64,000 bases of DNA from Chaenocephalus aceratus (taxonomy: Eukaryota > Chordata > Actinopteri > Perciformes > Channichthyidae). Location: the NCBI GenBank assembly GCA_023974075.1, contig CM043808.1, positions 17,901,572 through 17,965,571 of the forward strand, given 5' to 3'. Numbering within the stretch: position 1 is the stretch's first letter; each line of letters starts with the position of its first letter. Position numbers and translations under genes: made by a program. The notes below the pieces were generated by a model, which was given only the letters and a program-made list of their open reading frames with translations, was not told the origin of the DNA and ran no database searches. This document shows positions 1 through 20,029 of the stretch, one piece after another.

Positions 1-222
1 TACATTGACTTACATGCATTTCCTGGAGACTTAACCATAACCAACACATGCCTAACTCTAACCCTTATCCTTAACCTTACCCTAATCCTAAACCTAACCA
101 AGTCTTCACCCTAAAATTAATGATTCCCCTCATGGGGACCTCCAATTTGTCCCCATAAGGGAGGCGAGTCCCCACACGTGACTAGGTAAACAGATTTAGG
201 TCCCCACAAGTATAGTAATGTT

Positions 223-224
<2 letters not shown>
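1..224. repeat. Teleost interspersed repeat fragment
   Basis: The stretch has degenerate CCTAAC-type steps followed by blocks resembling 'tccccataagg' and 'aggtccccaca', and it runs straight into a (CA)n tract. I recognise this pattern as a common dispersed repeat of fish genomes. It has no open frame. Family assignment is from memory. Confidence 0.55.

Positions 225-289
<65 letters not shown>
225..289. repeat. (CA)n microsatellite
   Basis: An uninterrupted dinucleotide tract of about 65 bases at the end of the preceding interspersed repeat. Confidence 0.97.
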
Positions 290-292
<3 letters not shown>

Positions 293-2654
293 GTGCTTAA
301 AGCTACGTAACCATAGAAATGTCACTTAGAGCTACTGGGACCTGCTGCCGCTATCCTCACAGGGTCAATGGTCTTTAAATGCTTTTCACTTATCAGGCCA
401 TACAGTCCCACTGGGGAGGAAGTGAGTCAGCGCTAGGAAACATATATGCACAGGAAGGCATTCGGTCATACAGGATTTCATTGGGGCTAATTTGGGATCA
501 TTGTATTTGACACCAAATGCACAGAGAAAAATTGAAGTATCTCAGGATCTTAAAGGTGGTTTACATACCCTTATAATAACTTGGCTGGACTGCCTCCTAG
601 TGGACATATTTATTTTACATTTGCAGCAGCTATATACAGTCTATGCTATACACAACTAACCACAAGGGTGATTAGGTCAAATTATTTTATAAGCAATAAA
701 AAGCAATTAAAACTGTGGTTTAATTTGAAATGATGGTGCACCAATCCGTAGAACTAGCCTAAATCTAAAATATTTAGTTTAAAGACGCTTTAAACACTTT
801 TAAACCTAGATTTAATTATTTTGCCATTAAATTAAATTAAACTCCAGCTTTTTAATACTGTCAGCATTAACTTAAAACTTTCACTTGAGGAAGTTTAACT
901 TTTAAAATGGCTGCCTTTAAGAGATGTGTACAAAATATTTAAGTGTGTCCTTTCACTCCAGTTGATCTGTTATAACTGACACCCTAACTGGTAGTCTTTT
1001 TTTCCTTAATGTTCTGTTCTGTTCTTTTTTTCTGTTCTATTTTTGGACTATATTGCCTTAACAATGTGTCAAACACACATGTATTAATTGATTTAGGAAA
1101 GTAACCATCTCTGTATTGGTTCAACTCTATTTAATTTAGTTATAAACAAACTTTCATTTACTAACCTGAGATTAGTTTTTCGGTGTACACAGAGCTCTGT
1201 TTAATTTAAAATCTAGATTTACTAATTGTATACCTAGTAATGTGGATTACTGCAGCTTCATTATCTTAACAATCTCTATTGGTTTAACAGTTGTGCTTCC
1301 TGTGTCCAGTTTATAGGCATTTAGCCTTCGACTCGTCGTAGTAGGAAAAGCACAGGTGATACTATCACTAACGATGGCTCTGATTTATTCAGGTGTCATC
1401 AACACAGCTAAAGCTGCTAGCCATGGTTCATTTGATTAAATTATTATTATTTTCCTAAGTAAAAATGTAATTTTTAAAAAAGGTCTATATGCCTTATATA
1501 TATATATATTGGAGTATTTTACATTGTATTTTACTTAAAAAGGGGGGGGAAATTTTACATTTAACTTTTACAGAGGTGGTTCATTCATATTCTTTTTTAG
1601 TTATTCCCCATTTATAAACACACACACCTGGTTCCCAGAACCGTCTCAGGTGAGGAGCCACCGGTGCGGGCCCAACACACACATAAAATCCTCGGAGTCA
1701 GCATCACCTACTGCTGATGTCCGGGACTATTATACGCACTTTCACATAACCACACTCACACAAACCAGCAGTCTATCTCATCATATCACTTTTATCTCCA
1801 CAGGTGTCAAATGTAGCCCTCCGGCTCCCTGTCAGCATGTCTACACTAAACAAATCAACACAGACATACATGGAGACTAAAAGAGCTTCCCTGTCATGAA
1901 GGTAAAAAAAAGACTACCACAGCTTTATGTTTTTTGGCCTGCTGGCTTTCTATCTCCCTTTGTATCTAGAGCCAGCCTCTCTAACACATTCTGTCCGCAG
2001 CTCCACAGGTGAGCCAGTCTCACCCCACGACACCACCAATAATCTTCCTCTGATTCCATCACATCCTTCCCTTCTTGCTTCTAATCCTCCACCATCTCTG
2101 TCCTCCATCATCTGATCATACAGATGCACCCATGAGGGCACTGCTGGGATATCCAAAAATGTAACGCCAGGCCCATAATTGCCTCATGACCCCCCCCCCC
2201 CCCCCCCCCCCCCGCCTTCACCCGACACCACCCTTCTCCAGGCTTTCGGGATCCTCTTCTCAGTAAAGCCCACCCTCTGGTCATCCTTCAGCCCTGCTCA
2301 ACACAGTCCACTGGTTCCTGGCAATGGCGAAGGAACAGCAGTCAAAATTTAATTTTCTGCAAGATTACACATGATAATGACTCGTTTTGGAGGGTCTCCA
2401 TAAATGATGACTTCCAATTATAGATGCAGAACTAATATCGATCGGTCAACAGAAGCGGCGAGGAAGAGGAGCTGTACAGTAATGTTGTGTTTACTGACAT
2501 CTTTCTTGACGACACACAAACACTGATGTAGACAAACTGCAACTGAACTGATTACAAAGTCGTACAGAGTCTGAACAGCAAGTATTGATGGGAGCCAATA
2601 AGAAGCCTGAGAGATTAGTTCACCTGGGAACACAGTAGACCTTCACCTGGTCGG
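290..2654. other. Non-coding stretch, no gene seen
   Basis: AT-rich sequence with short open frames that lack splice context or recognisable motifs. It includes a run of 24 C at 2190-2213 and a short (TA)n near 1497-1510. I see nothing else here. Confidence 0.6.
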
Positions 2655-2677
2655 ACACACACACACACACACACACA

Positions 2678-2761
<84 letters not shown>
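2655..2761. repeat. Interrupted (CA)n microsatellite
   Basis: Dinucleotide tract with single-base interruptions (an ACAACA step and one CG step), which suggests an older array than the uninterrupted ones in this window. Confidence 0.95.
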
Positions 2762-2763
<2 letters not shown>

Positions 2764-2885
2764 CTGTTTCCATTCAAACACCCCACTGGACTGTTACTAA
2801 GCAGACAGTAAGAAAACCACATTAGCTGTAATTAAAAGAAGCATTCATTCACTTCTTCACCATCCGCTCATCTTACTGCACTTAC

Positions 2886-3181
2886 TGTCAGTTTCATCCA
2901 CCGGCTGGTCCTCCGCTCTACAGCTGCAGTCAGTCAGTCAGTCTCAAGGACAAACGCTCCCCTCGCCTCCGGTCTCTGTAGCTCAGCGATGCAGCAGCAC
3001 ACACACATACATACATACATAAACACACGTTCCCTCTCTTTCTCTCCTCTCACTCTCATCCAGTGCCAAGTTTTACCTAGCCGGCTCACAGGGGCGTCCT
3101 GAGAGAGTGTGTCAGACAGAAAGTGTGTCTAAGAGGAAAGGGGTGGCGTGGGGGGGGGGCAGCCAGCGTTCCCTTATATGC
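2886..3181 (-). promoter_or_regulatory. Possible minus-strand TATA promoter and first exon
   Basis: On the minus strand a TATAAGG box (plus 'ccttata', 3173-3179) is followed by GC-richer sequence. At 2885-2880 there is a consensus GTAAGT donor directly after '...ATGAAACTGACA'. A TATA box about 30 bases before a start site, then a roughly 260-base exon ending in a strong donor, is a normal first-exon layout. The only ATG near the donor would give just four codons, so the exon may be mostly 5' UTR. I see no partner exon between here and position 1, so the gene would lie to the left of the window. This is inference from two short signals. Confidence 0.3.
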
Positions 3182-3277
3182 AGAGGGGAGGTGGTGAGTA
3201 GAGGGGAGAGTAGAGGACACACAGCACTCCTGTATTCCCATAGATACAGAGGAGGGATTTCTATTGCAGCCTTGCAA

Positions 3278-3333
3278 AGATGGGAGAGAGGGAGAGAGGG
3301 AGAGAGGAAGAGAGGGAGGGAGACGGAGAGAGC
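3278..3333. repeat. Purine-rich GGGAGA simple repeat
   Basis: Imperfect GGGAGA/GGAGAGA hexamer to octamer repeats, all purine on the plus strand. A short low-complexity tract. Confidence 0.85.
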
Positions 3334-3939
3334 ATCATATTTCAGCGATGTTGAGTCAGCATGTGAATGTGATGCATGTGTTGATAGCAGTTGGGAATAT
3401 TTAGAGGGCATATGTTCTTATGGGCACCTATGGATTAGACAAGTACCCATTACAAAACTAATTTCAAACAATAAAAACAGTCCCTGATGCAGCTGTACAA
3501 TTCGTTTTTAAAGGGGATATACTATGAAAAATGTACTTTTCAGTGCTTGAGCATTTGTGTATCTGGAGTGATAACCAACCAGCAAACTATAAAATAAGAC
3601 TCGTTTAATATTTAGGAGAGTGCATTTACGTAGTCACGTTGTGCCTCTCTTCCTCTGTTTCTGGCTGTTCTTTTCATACCCTTGTTTCTCAGAGAAGAGA
3701 AGAAATACTATTCTAAAAAGGAGCTGACACATGGTGTCTCTTCACTTGTACACTTGAGGGGTTAGAGTTCATATGGATTCCATGAGCGGTATGCGCCAGC
3801 CTGTGCCTTTACCTTGGACTTCTGGTAGAACTGCTCGGGTCTTGATAGATGGAGTGGGGAAGTTCATGAGATCTTTCTAGAGGGTTATCAAGAATAACTT
3901 TTATCCAATGACCATTTCCCTCTCTGTCTGTGTCTGTGT

Positions 3940-4572
3940 ATTCTCTTGTTCCGATTAACCCAGCCAAATATTTTTTCTTGTTTTGTATCTATATCTACGC
4001 CGGGATCCGGAGTCGAGGCTGATCCTCTTGCTGTAGTCCTGTGTCTTGGATCCTCTCTCCTGAGTTCTGGATTAAGTCGTGGACTTCGGGTTGTGGCTGA
4101 ACCTGTCTTTGCGGTCCTGCCTTGGGTCTCGCCATGCTGCTTCCCTGATGGCTTCCACAGGATTGTAGCTGACATCCTCGTGCATTCATCTTCTTATTAC
4201 AGACACATGCATTTCCTAACATTCGGTCTATTTGCTGTAAAATGTATTATCTCTTCGATTTACACACGGCATCTATTGCACGTCTGTCCGTCCTGGGAGA
4301 GGGATCCCTCCTCTGTTGCTCTCCCTGAGGTTTCTCCCATTTTTTCCCCTTTAAACTGTGGGGTTTTCTCTGGAAGTATTTCCTTGTACGATGTGAGGGT
4401 CTAAGGATAGAGGGTGTCGTTTTTCTCATACTGATATTCTGAACAATCTGTGCTGTTGTATTTGCTGTAAAGTGTCTCTACTGTAGGCTATTTTTATTAT
4501 ATGTACAGCACTTTGGCTCGACCAAAAATCGTTTATAAATGTGCTATATAAATAAAACTTGATTTGATTTGA
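3940..4572 (+). mobile_element. Old retroposon 3' region
   Basis: The text has the teleost retroposon signature 'gggagagggatccctcctc', 'ctccctgaggtttct' and 'tctaaggatagaggg', ending in 'gtgctatataaataaaact' with a short gatttgattt tail. That ending, a polyA-like signal followed by a short tandem tail, is typical of a LINE- or SINE-type 3' end on the plus strand. The open frames across it are not coding. The exact family is not resolved. Confidence 0.6.
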
Positions 4573-4808
4573 AGACAGCCCAGTCGGTTTTTGTGGGATC
4601 CTAAATCATAAAACATGGGATTTAACAAGCCGTTCAGGTTTGGCTCCACCTCTGATGTTACATGCAAGCATATTAGAATATACTGTCACACATCCATCTT
4701 ATACTTTATGTAAAGGTGTGCAGGTTTTAAAGAGACAGGCTCTAAAACAGAGCGTTTCACACCGAGGGTGAATACAGCTATAGTCAAACAGACAGCATGC
4801 AGAAGAAA

Positions 4809-4866
4809 AAAGTGTTCTAGTAGAAACCGAAATACAACGTGTTCTAGTAGAAACCCAAATACAACT
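4809..4866. repeat. Two-copy 29-bp direct repeat
   Basis: The unit 'gtgttctagtagaaac' followed by 'aaatacaac' occurs twice in tandem just left of the terminal inverted repeat of the next element. Confidence 0.75.
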
Positions 4867-5209
4867 AGAGAATGCAATTCCTGAAGAAATTGCTAGTGGG
4901 AATGCTTTGTATTGAAAAGCTGACACTAAACTGCTATGCTGAAATGTAATGTGTAAGAAGAAAGTGAAGAATTTAGATTGAAATGATACATGAACACTGG
5001 GGGCTTGAAAGTGTGATGAGAGAAGAAAAGAAAGTAAAAAGGCTTGGAAAAGCAGCAGAATATTTGAACTGCAAACTTTTGAACTAACTTGATGGTGAAT
5101 GATCTGTCGCCATGCCAACAGCATTTGATGACATCCTATAATACGCTTAGATGCGTTGATGGCTGCATCGTGACCAAACCTGTGAGGTTTTGGGCCATTT
5201 GGAGCATTT

Positions 5210-5665
5210 TCACTGAAGTTATGAGAAAACCGTGTTTCATGGCGAGCATTGTGTTACCATGGCAACGACATTTGAAGAAATCTCAAAACCGTCCCGTAGA
5301 TGTCTTCACAGGCTGGACTGTTAGCACACATGTGAAGTTTGAGCACTTTTTGAACATTTTCATAGGAGTTATAGCGACATCGTCTTTTATGGATAGGGAT
5401 GCGTTTCCATGGAAACGGCATATGATGAAACCCCATAATTGACGTAGAGCTGTTGAGGGCTGGACCGGTGATATACAAGCGAAGTTTGGGGGACGATCGG
5501 ACCGTGTCCATTGGAGTTACAGCGACATCGTGTTTTATGGCGAGGGATGCGTTTCCATGGAAACGGCATATGATGACACCCCATAATTGACGTAGAGCTG
5601 TTGAGGGCAGGACCATTAACCATTATCTGAAGTCTGCTGCTCTGAGCATGTCAGTTGGAGTTATG
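5210..5665. repeat. Tandem array, about 145-bp unit
   Basis: The block 'gttacagcgacatcgtgttt', then 'atgcgtttccatggaaacgg', then 'cccataattgacgtagagct' recurs at about 5368, 5511 and, more diverged, at 5216 and 5656. The two central units are nearly identical. The array lies inside the 1.9-kb inverted-repeat element, and the open frames across it are periodic shadows. Confidence 0.8.
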
Positions 5666-6004
5666 ACATCATCATGTTCCATGACACAGGTGTTTATATT
5701 TGAGCTAACGAGGTGTGCAGAGATCAAAGGTTTCCACGGTGATCAGTGAGAGGAGAGCACATTCATTGTTCTGAATGAGAGATAAACCTCTTACATGTTA
5801 CAGATATCGGTGAAATTTCAAAGCGTGAAGCATCTGAAGTATACTTTTTGTGTACTTTCGGGTCAATAATGTGGCCTTTTTGGCAGATTAACTAAAGGTG
5901 TGCGGCTGCTGTGGTGGGGAAAGGTGAGGCTGAATTTACAATGGAGTTTAATGGAGACATGTTGAAAGTTTTTGTCACTTCATGCCCTCAAGAGGCATTT
6001 GGGG

Positions 6005-6212
6005 CGGTGGTGGCGAAGTCGATAGGGACTTGGCTTGGCAACTGGAAGGTCACCAGTTCAAGACCAAGTGCTACCGAGGTGTCCCTGAGCAAGGCACCGT
6101 TCCCTAAACTGCTCCCCGGGCGCTGTTCAAAATGGCAGCACACTGCTCCTAACACAGGATGGGTCAAATGCAGAGAAACAATTTCCCCACAGTTATAAAG
6201 TATATAATATAT
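6005..6212 (+). mobile_element. tRNA-derived SINE, plus strand
   Basis: A tRNA-like head has an A-box-like segment around 'gataggGACTTGG' and a clear B box within 'caccaGTTCAAGACCaag'. It is followed by the teleost SINE body containing 'gtccctgagcaaggcacc' and 'tgctccccgggcgctg', and an AT-rich tail. It is inserted in the 1.9-kb inverted-repeat element, so it is younger than that element. Confidence 0.85.
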
Positions 6213-6832
6213 CAAATTTTGTTTGTTTATTTTTGCATAATCTTTTTTTATCTTTCAAGCTACGAGATTTTTCCTACGTTTGTCATGAAAAATGATGTTT
6301 CAGGAATGTAGGGCTTGGGAATTATGGCAGGTTTAAAAGAAAATATGAAGGTAAAATTAAATCTGTCCTCCACTCTAGCTGTGACATCACACACTCTAAA
6401 ATCTGAAGAAGGCCAAGGTCTGAACAATGTTTAATATCTCTAAAAGTCAGAATCAGATTTAAAAGTTGTGTTACACGAATAATGTCAGAAAGATGTGTAA
6501 CATTTTAAAGTTGGAATGAGGTTTCTGAGTGAAAGTATGAATGAACAGTGAGCAGCAATGAGCAGTTGAAGTTGCATGAAGATTGTTGAAGTCTGAAGAT
6601 TTCTCCATTGACATCCATTTTAAAAATGGGATGTATCTCTGGAATTGTGAAAGTTATGAATGATAAAAGTAATAGCCATCGATTCCCGACCGAGCTGAAC
6701 GTTTAGATGTTTGAACGAAGTTTCTGCGATGTTCAATGCGGGAGAAGTGGCGCAAAATAACCCGGCGGAATAATAAAGAATTTTGTACGTAGCATAACAG
6801 ATAGTTGGAATGCTGTGTCAGCATTCCCACTA

Positions 6833-8374
6833 AATTATGAAACTAAAACATAAGCATGATATGTCCCCTTTACAAAACAATGTACTGGCAGATAAAGGTT
6901 ATTTTTGTGATATCAGTATAGGTGTAAATGTTGGATAGCAAGAAACAGTACAGTACAGAAATGCTGAATATTCATGTATGATGCTATTTTAGAATGAGTC
7001 TGCATTTCATATTTTGTCCATCGCAGAGCACCGACAAGCTAATTTGTCTCCAATATGTATCTTTCAGCTCAATTGTTGAATGAATAAATTGAAAAGGAAG
7101 GGTTCAACGTTTCAAAATGTGCTTGTTTGCTCTCTTCCAAAAAGTTTGATATCCGTATGTCCATTCAACATTAGGCAAGGGTCAAACCTTTTAGCTTAGC
7201 TTAGCATAAAAACTGGAAACAGAATTTTCGAAAATTTCTCGTTATTCCTAAAAAAAGGTGTTTATCCTTGTTATTTGTAAATATTAAAAAACAGATATCC
7301 GGCCAAATGTAATTATTGGATGTCCTGAACTCGCAAAACAACGTGTCATTATATTGGCTTTGAGTTTCTGAGATATTTGTTTCTGTCACTGACATCTCAA
7401 GAACATCCACCCGGTGCACAAAACAAACATTAAAAAGGAGATAAATATTGATACAGAACAACATCTCTCATTTTTTAATTCATAATTTCATTTCTTTTTC
7501 TAGACCTTAATCTCTATACTTGCACTGACAATAATTTCCAAATTGGTATTGGACAATCTATGGTCGCAGGCAAGCTAAATGAACACAGGAAACAATATCA
7601 CAGTTAGTTCAATGACAAAGGGTCTAAAGTAAAGTTTTAAAAGAAATGTCATTTAAAAATGTCCTGCAGTCCAACAGGTGTTTTCACTTATCTCTAATTA
7701 GACCTAATCAGGCAAAGTGAAAACACCTGTGAAAGGTATGAATGCACTTTCAAAACACAGCCAATGTCTTAGATTTTTTTCAGAGGGAATTTACAAAACT
7801 GTTTGGAGATGCTGGAATTGCTGTAACCAGAGAATCATATATTTGTCATACAGTGTGAGACAAATGGCTATGGGAGGCTAAATCCAGCAGTCTGCAGTAC
7901 AGTCAAGCTAGCATTGGCACAACTTAACCTAGCGTATTTTCTTACTTAAACAAACCATTTATCGTTATTGAATTGATACCACTGAATGAAAACAAACCAC
8001 ACTGTCATCATTGGTTCAGTATGACACGCTAATGAGGCATCAATGTCATATGATATCTCCAACATGGAGTTTTGTGAAAGGTCCCGTTGCATGAAGTCTT
8101 TTCTCCTGCTCCGTTTCAATCACTTCCACGTCTTCTCTCTATCTGTGTGGATGTGCCAGGCGTCTCGCTGTTTCCCCAATATGGGAAAGTTTGTCTCGAC
8201 TGTTGCTAGGACAAGACTGATTCCTTTCCTACGTATGACTCACATGTCTGGGTTATTCTGGACTGTTTTTTTTCGTTCGTCGCCCTGAGCAGCATTTCCT
8301 CTCCCTCGCTCTCTGTTTCTCTCAGTGTCTTCTCCCAGCATCCTTCAGGTTCAGGATCCAGAATCCTCGGGTTC
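6833..8374. other. Spacer downstream of gpatch2
   Basis: No coding exon is recognised. The part next to 8374 is expected to be the gpatch2 3' UTR (minus strand), but I could not place its polyA site. A hairpin with 16-bp perfect arms lies at 7674-7730. Confidence 0.5.
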
Positions 8375-15635
<7,261 letters not shown>

Positions 15636-15845
15636 TAAAGCCCCCAAATGCCAGATACCATTAGCCAGAAACAACTGACAAACATTTAAACACCACAGAC
15701 ATCATCCTGACAAAAAAGCTAACGATCAGCTAGCTGGATCAATATGCGACAAGAGGAGGACAAGCAGCAGAAGGTATTGTGTTGCCTTCAAGTGCTGCAG
15801 AAAAAAATTATGTTGGCATGTGCACAGCCAAACAATTACAATGTC

Positions 15846-15895
15846 ATAATAATAATAATAATAATAATTATACAAATAATAATAATATATAATAC
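15846..15895. repeat. (AAT)n microsatellite
   Basis: Trinucleotide AAT/ATA tract with a few interruptions, about 50 bases. Confidence 0.85.
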
Positions 15896-18800
15896 AAATA
15901 TGCAATTCATCACTATACAAAACAATTGAAGAGCATCACACACAAAAAAAGAAAAGTATTTTGATTTAATTTATTGGAGAGGCTAGTAAAACACTTTGTA
16001 AACCCAAACTTTGTATTATTAAGGCTAAGATGCATTTTATTTGTAAGTTGATCAAAATAGGCCTTTTTGTAGTAGCCGATATGTGACTCAGAGGATTTAA
16101 TTAGTCTCTGGTTATATTTAGTTGGATTTTCTAGCACAAACCAACACATGAAGTTTAAGAACTTTAGTAGGGCCTTTTTAAATCGGAATTTAAATATAGC
16201 AAGTGAAGGCAACTTCAGGCCCTAAATTCCCATTCTACATGCATTTCCCTTTTGTGACCACTTGATGGCAGTGTAGACTCACATTGAAAAGGCTTCACGT
16301 CAGAGCTTGATGCCATGGTGGCTAGCTATCAGCTGGCCTATCACATTTAAACCAAAGGTCACCAGTTCTTCAAACACATCAGTGGCAACGGCGTCATATC
16401 CGTGACAGCAGTCACTGGAAGAGTCCCGGGTACCAGGGAGACTTGGACTTCAGCCCATGTGACATGTGCTGATATGTTCTGAATGTCAGTGACGGCCTTC
16501 CTGTGCTCTACATGGGGTCAACAGCAACAACAGGTGTCACAGTCAGTGTTAACTAATGAGAAATGCACACATTGAAAAACTGTCAGGCATGCTCTAAGCA
16601 GGAGGGAGCTCTCTGCTAGAAACAATCCTAACAGGTGTCCCCCCTCCTCAAGTCCTTAAGAAGTCAGATGGTCTGATGGACGATGACCACTCTGTGACAG
16701 GCTCAGATTTCTGACCAGGGGGCCCAGGTACAATTATTAAGACGCTGTCCACTTGCACATGACGGTCAGACACTTGACATGCTCACAGTGTGAAGACACA
16801 AGTCCAAGACTTGTGGAATTTTATACATAAACGTCTGTTTAGAGATACCAAAAAACAGAAAACTGCAACTGGGATTAAAAACACAATGGAATCATGATAT
16901 CAGCAGAGGATGAAGAAGAGTTTGATGCGGAGAGCTTTAGCACTGACAACACATGGAGCTGGGTAAAGTAGTTTTTAATTAATCTGCATATGTGGATAAA
17001 ACAGCATGAATTATGGGTAAAATTGATTTTATTAAGAACAATGAATGGATGTTAAAGTCAAAAGGTTTGTGATTGTGCTTTTATATGCCTGTAGTTTACA
17101 GAATGAATGGAGAGAAGTGTATTCAAGCACTTGTGTGTTTATATCACCACAGAGGAGGAATAAAGGCATACGTTTCATCATTTAAAACTACTTTTTAATT
17201 CAATCTGAACCCTAATAAAATAATTAGACTCATATCTGTAGCATTTTAATGTGTAGAGTCATATAGCTGGTTCTTAGGACATGAGAGACAGTGAGACCCG
17301 AGATATGTCTCTCAGTAATCCCCCCTGTAAAAACGATCTGCTCTGACTCAACTTGGGGAGAAGCAAAAAGGGGGTGAATGGGGGAACACGAAGGTACAGG
17401 GATGAAGCGAGCTGGCAGGAGTCGCAGGACAGCCTGATGGATCAGGAATCTTCTCACCTCTGTGGATTTCTGAGATTTAGTTATTTGTTAAGAAGGGATT
17501 CCACGTTGCATGAGACCAACATGTTTCAACAAAATGATACCTTGAAACTTACTAAGTGGGGTACAAATTAGGAGATATCTGTGAGAGTTAGAGTATTGTA
17601 TTAATTTTAGACAAATCATTCATAAATATAACATCTATTGCTTTGTTTTCTGTCATTTATAACAGCAACAATGTTTTGCCAAAGAGTATGTTCTACACTC
17701 ATAATCTCACTTACTAAGTTCCAGCTAATGTTTCTGTCCGGTCTCATGACTCTCAGACCACAATAGCCTGATCCAATCAGAGAGCTCGATATCAAGCAAG
17801 TGTGCAAAAAGATTATGCAACGAATGTGTTAAAGTGCTGTGCCCCTGCTGAGTCAACAGAAATGACATCCAAACAGAATGACTCGTTTTTTAAGGAACAT
17901 TGTGAGGAATTACTCAACGTTGTGGTGAATCATTCATTTAAAAATGATTGTCAGTGTTATTCCATTGCATTGCATAAAGTTGCAAACATTTAACCTGGAA
18001 GTATAGGCTATGATCCCTGGCTATGATTTTTTTTTTTAAAAATGTGTGAGGTGTTGGCGTGATTTTTTCTCCCCCATATTCTAAAGAATATTCTTAAAAA
18101 ATCCCTTAACTATTTTTGACAAGTATAACAACGTTGAGAAAACAAATGGTTGCCCTGCTGCGGTGTCATGGTGCATAGCAAGCAGTCAGCTCATACATAG
18201 CCTCCGACTCATAAATCCTTCATTTAAACTTGTGTGAAGACACTCCCCCAACAAGAAAGGGTGTTTTTTTTGTTGCAAGGCGACATAAGGTCAACCAACA
18301 GGTAGCATACCAAATTAGGCCACTTATACGTCTGTGTGAATGCATGAAAAATAAACACTCAATATTTTGAGGGCTCTGTGTTGCAGATGTTTTTAGTTGT
18401 TCCTCTGTTGATGACTGTTGATGATGGTTTAGTGCCAGAGTCTTATGTCAACTTGTTTGGGTAGCCTGATAGGGGTCACTGCACCGACCATACATGAAAT
18501 TGCTATCATATGCTGTTTCGTGTCCAGAGTACATCGGCTGTGCTCAGCTCTTCCTGGCAGGGCAGCTCATTCCTAGAAGCTGGTCTTAGAGCAGCTGTAA
18601 GGCTCATATATCCTTTAGCAAACTCAGTAACACTCACAGAATGACGGATGTCGGCCGACTTAAGAGTGTCAGAATGGGCTTAGCAGTGCAGTTGTAATAC
18701 AGTATGTATCATGCGTACAGTTATTACAGGACTATTACTGGATCTTATTTGTAATTGAATGTTACACTTTAAAAAAAAAAATGAGGTCCATGTTGTTATT

Positions 18801-19491
18801 TTGTTATGTGAAACCTTCATTAGGAAGTTGTTTGGTACACTGTCAATTATGAATGCAGTACTGTGATGAATTAACTTGTGGCTGCAGAAGGGAGAAGTGC
18901 TTCCTTAGAAATGAAGGGAAAGGCCAGTCTGAATGAGAGATTAAAGAACACACATTTTATATATTTCACTGGAAATCCCTTACATTAAACGTGGTTAAAG
19001 GACAAAAGTGTAAACCACATGATAGTACATTTGACGTAACTTATTATACAGTAAAAGGAGGCACCGATCTATACATTCAGGAAAATGCGTATAGTTCACG
19101 TAAAGTCATTTTCCATATTTGATCGAAACACATCATGTGACTTAAAGAGCACAATGATGACCTAATGGTATCCCAATTCAAGTTAACAGTGTTTTTTGTG
19201 TGCACTTGCATTGCCATTCTGCAAGCAGAGCGCAGCAGTGAGATGGGAGATCTTACAATATTTATTTCACAGTTTAAAAACGTAATTTTGCAGACTTGGC
19301 CATTTCTTTTATCATTTAAATTTGGCAGGATTGTTATGAACCATGACAAATATCTAATGTTCAGACTTGTCAGCTAAGGCTGCAAGTCGGTGTAAGTTCA
19401 GCAGGTCGCTAAACAAAGTTCTCAGGCAATAACTGGTGGTGAAACTGAACATGCTGAACCTGCAGGCAACATACACACAAATAGAAACACA

Positions 19492-19507
19492 AACACACAC
19501 ACACACA

Positions 19508-19560
<53 letters not shown>
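19492..19560. repeat. (CA)n microsatellite
   Basis: Dinucleotide tract with one CC interruption. Opposite-strand valine/cysteine open frames over it are artefacts. Confidence 0.95.
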
Positions 19561-19561
<1 letters not shown>

Positions 19562-19879
19562 CTGAAGCAGTGCTAAGAACCACCACTCTGACATTGTAAC
19601 ATGCACTATTTGCTACTCAAAACATTTTCAAGTAGTTAAATGTATGAGTTGGTATTTTTTTATTGGTTTTCATCTTTTAAAATGTTCCCTTTAATTTCAG
19701 TGTGAACATAACATTGTGAACATTTCAAAAGTACACACAACAGCCCCACAAGATAACAACAGAGCTCAGCGTTAGTCGACTGTGGTGGAAAAACCCTCAC
19801 AAAGACACACATTCTTTTCTCTCTGGTTCAGCCCAGAAAGTCTGCATCATAGACTCTGCGAAAAAAAACAATTAGTTCC

Positions 19880-20029
<150 letters not shown>

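Larger units (their letters stand above)
4894..6832. mobile_element. Terminal-inverted-repeat element, about 1.9 kb
   Basis: The left end reads TAGTGGGAATGC and the right end is its exact complement, GCATTCCCACTA. Both ends continue with related text: 'gctgacac' lies inside the left end and 'tgtgtcagc' inside the right end. No transposase frame is present, so it is a non-autonomous DNA element. It contains a tandem array and a tRNA-derived SINE. I could not identify a clean target duplication, so the superfamily is not assigned. Confidence 0.6.

Noticed and set aside
55..130. Degenerate CCTAAC/CCCTAA steps resembling telomere repeats
   Set aside because: The steps are irregular and belong to a dispersed fish repeat that continues into a CA tract. 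There is no pure hexamer array.
3946..4404. 152-codon open frame as a gene
   Set aside because: It runs through a recognised retroposon 3' region and has no conserved domain or splice context.
5254..5623. Open frames of 78-120 codons on the minus strand
   Set aside because: They reflect the 145-bp tandem array, where the same peptide repeats with the unit.
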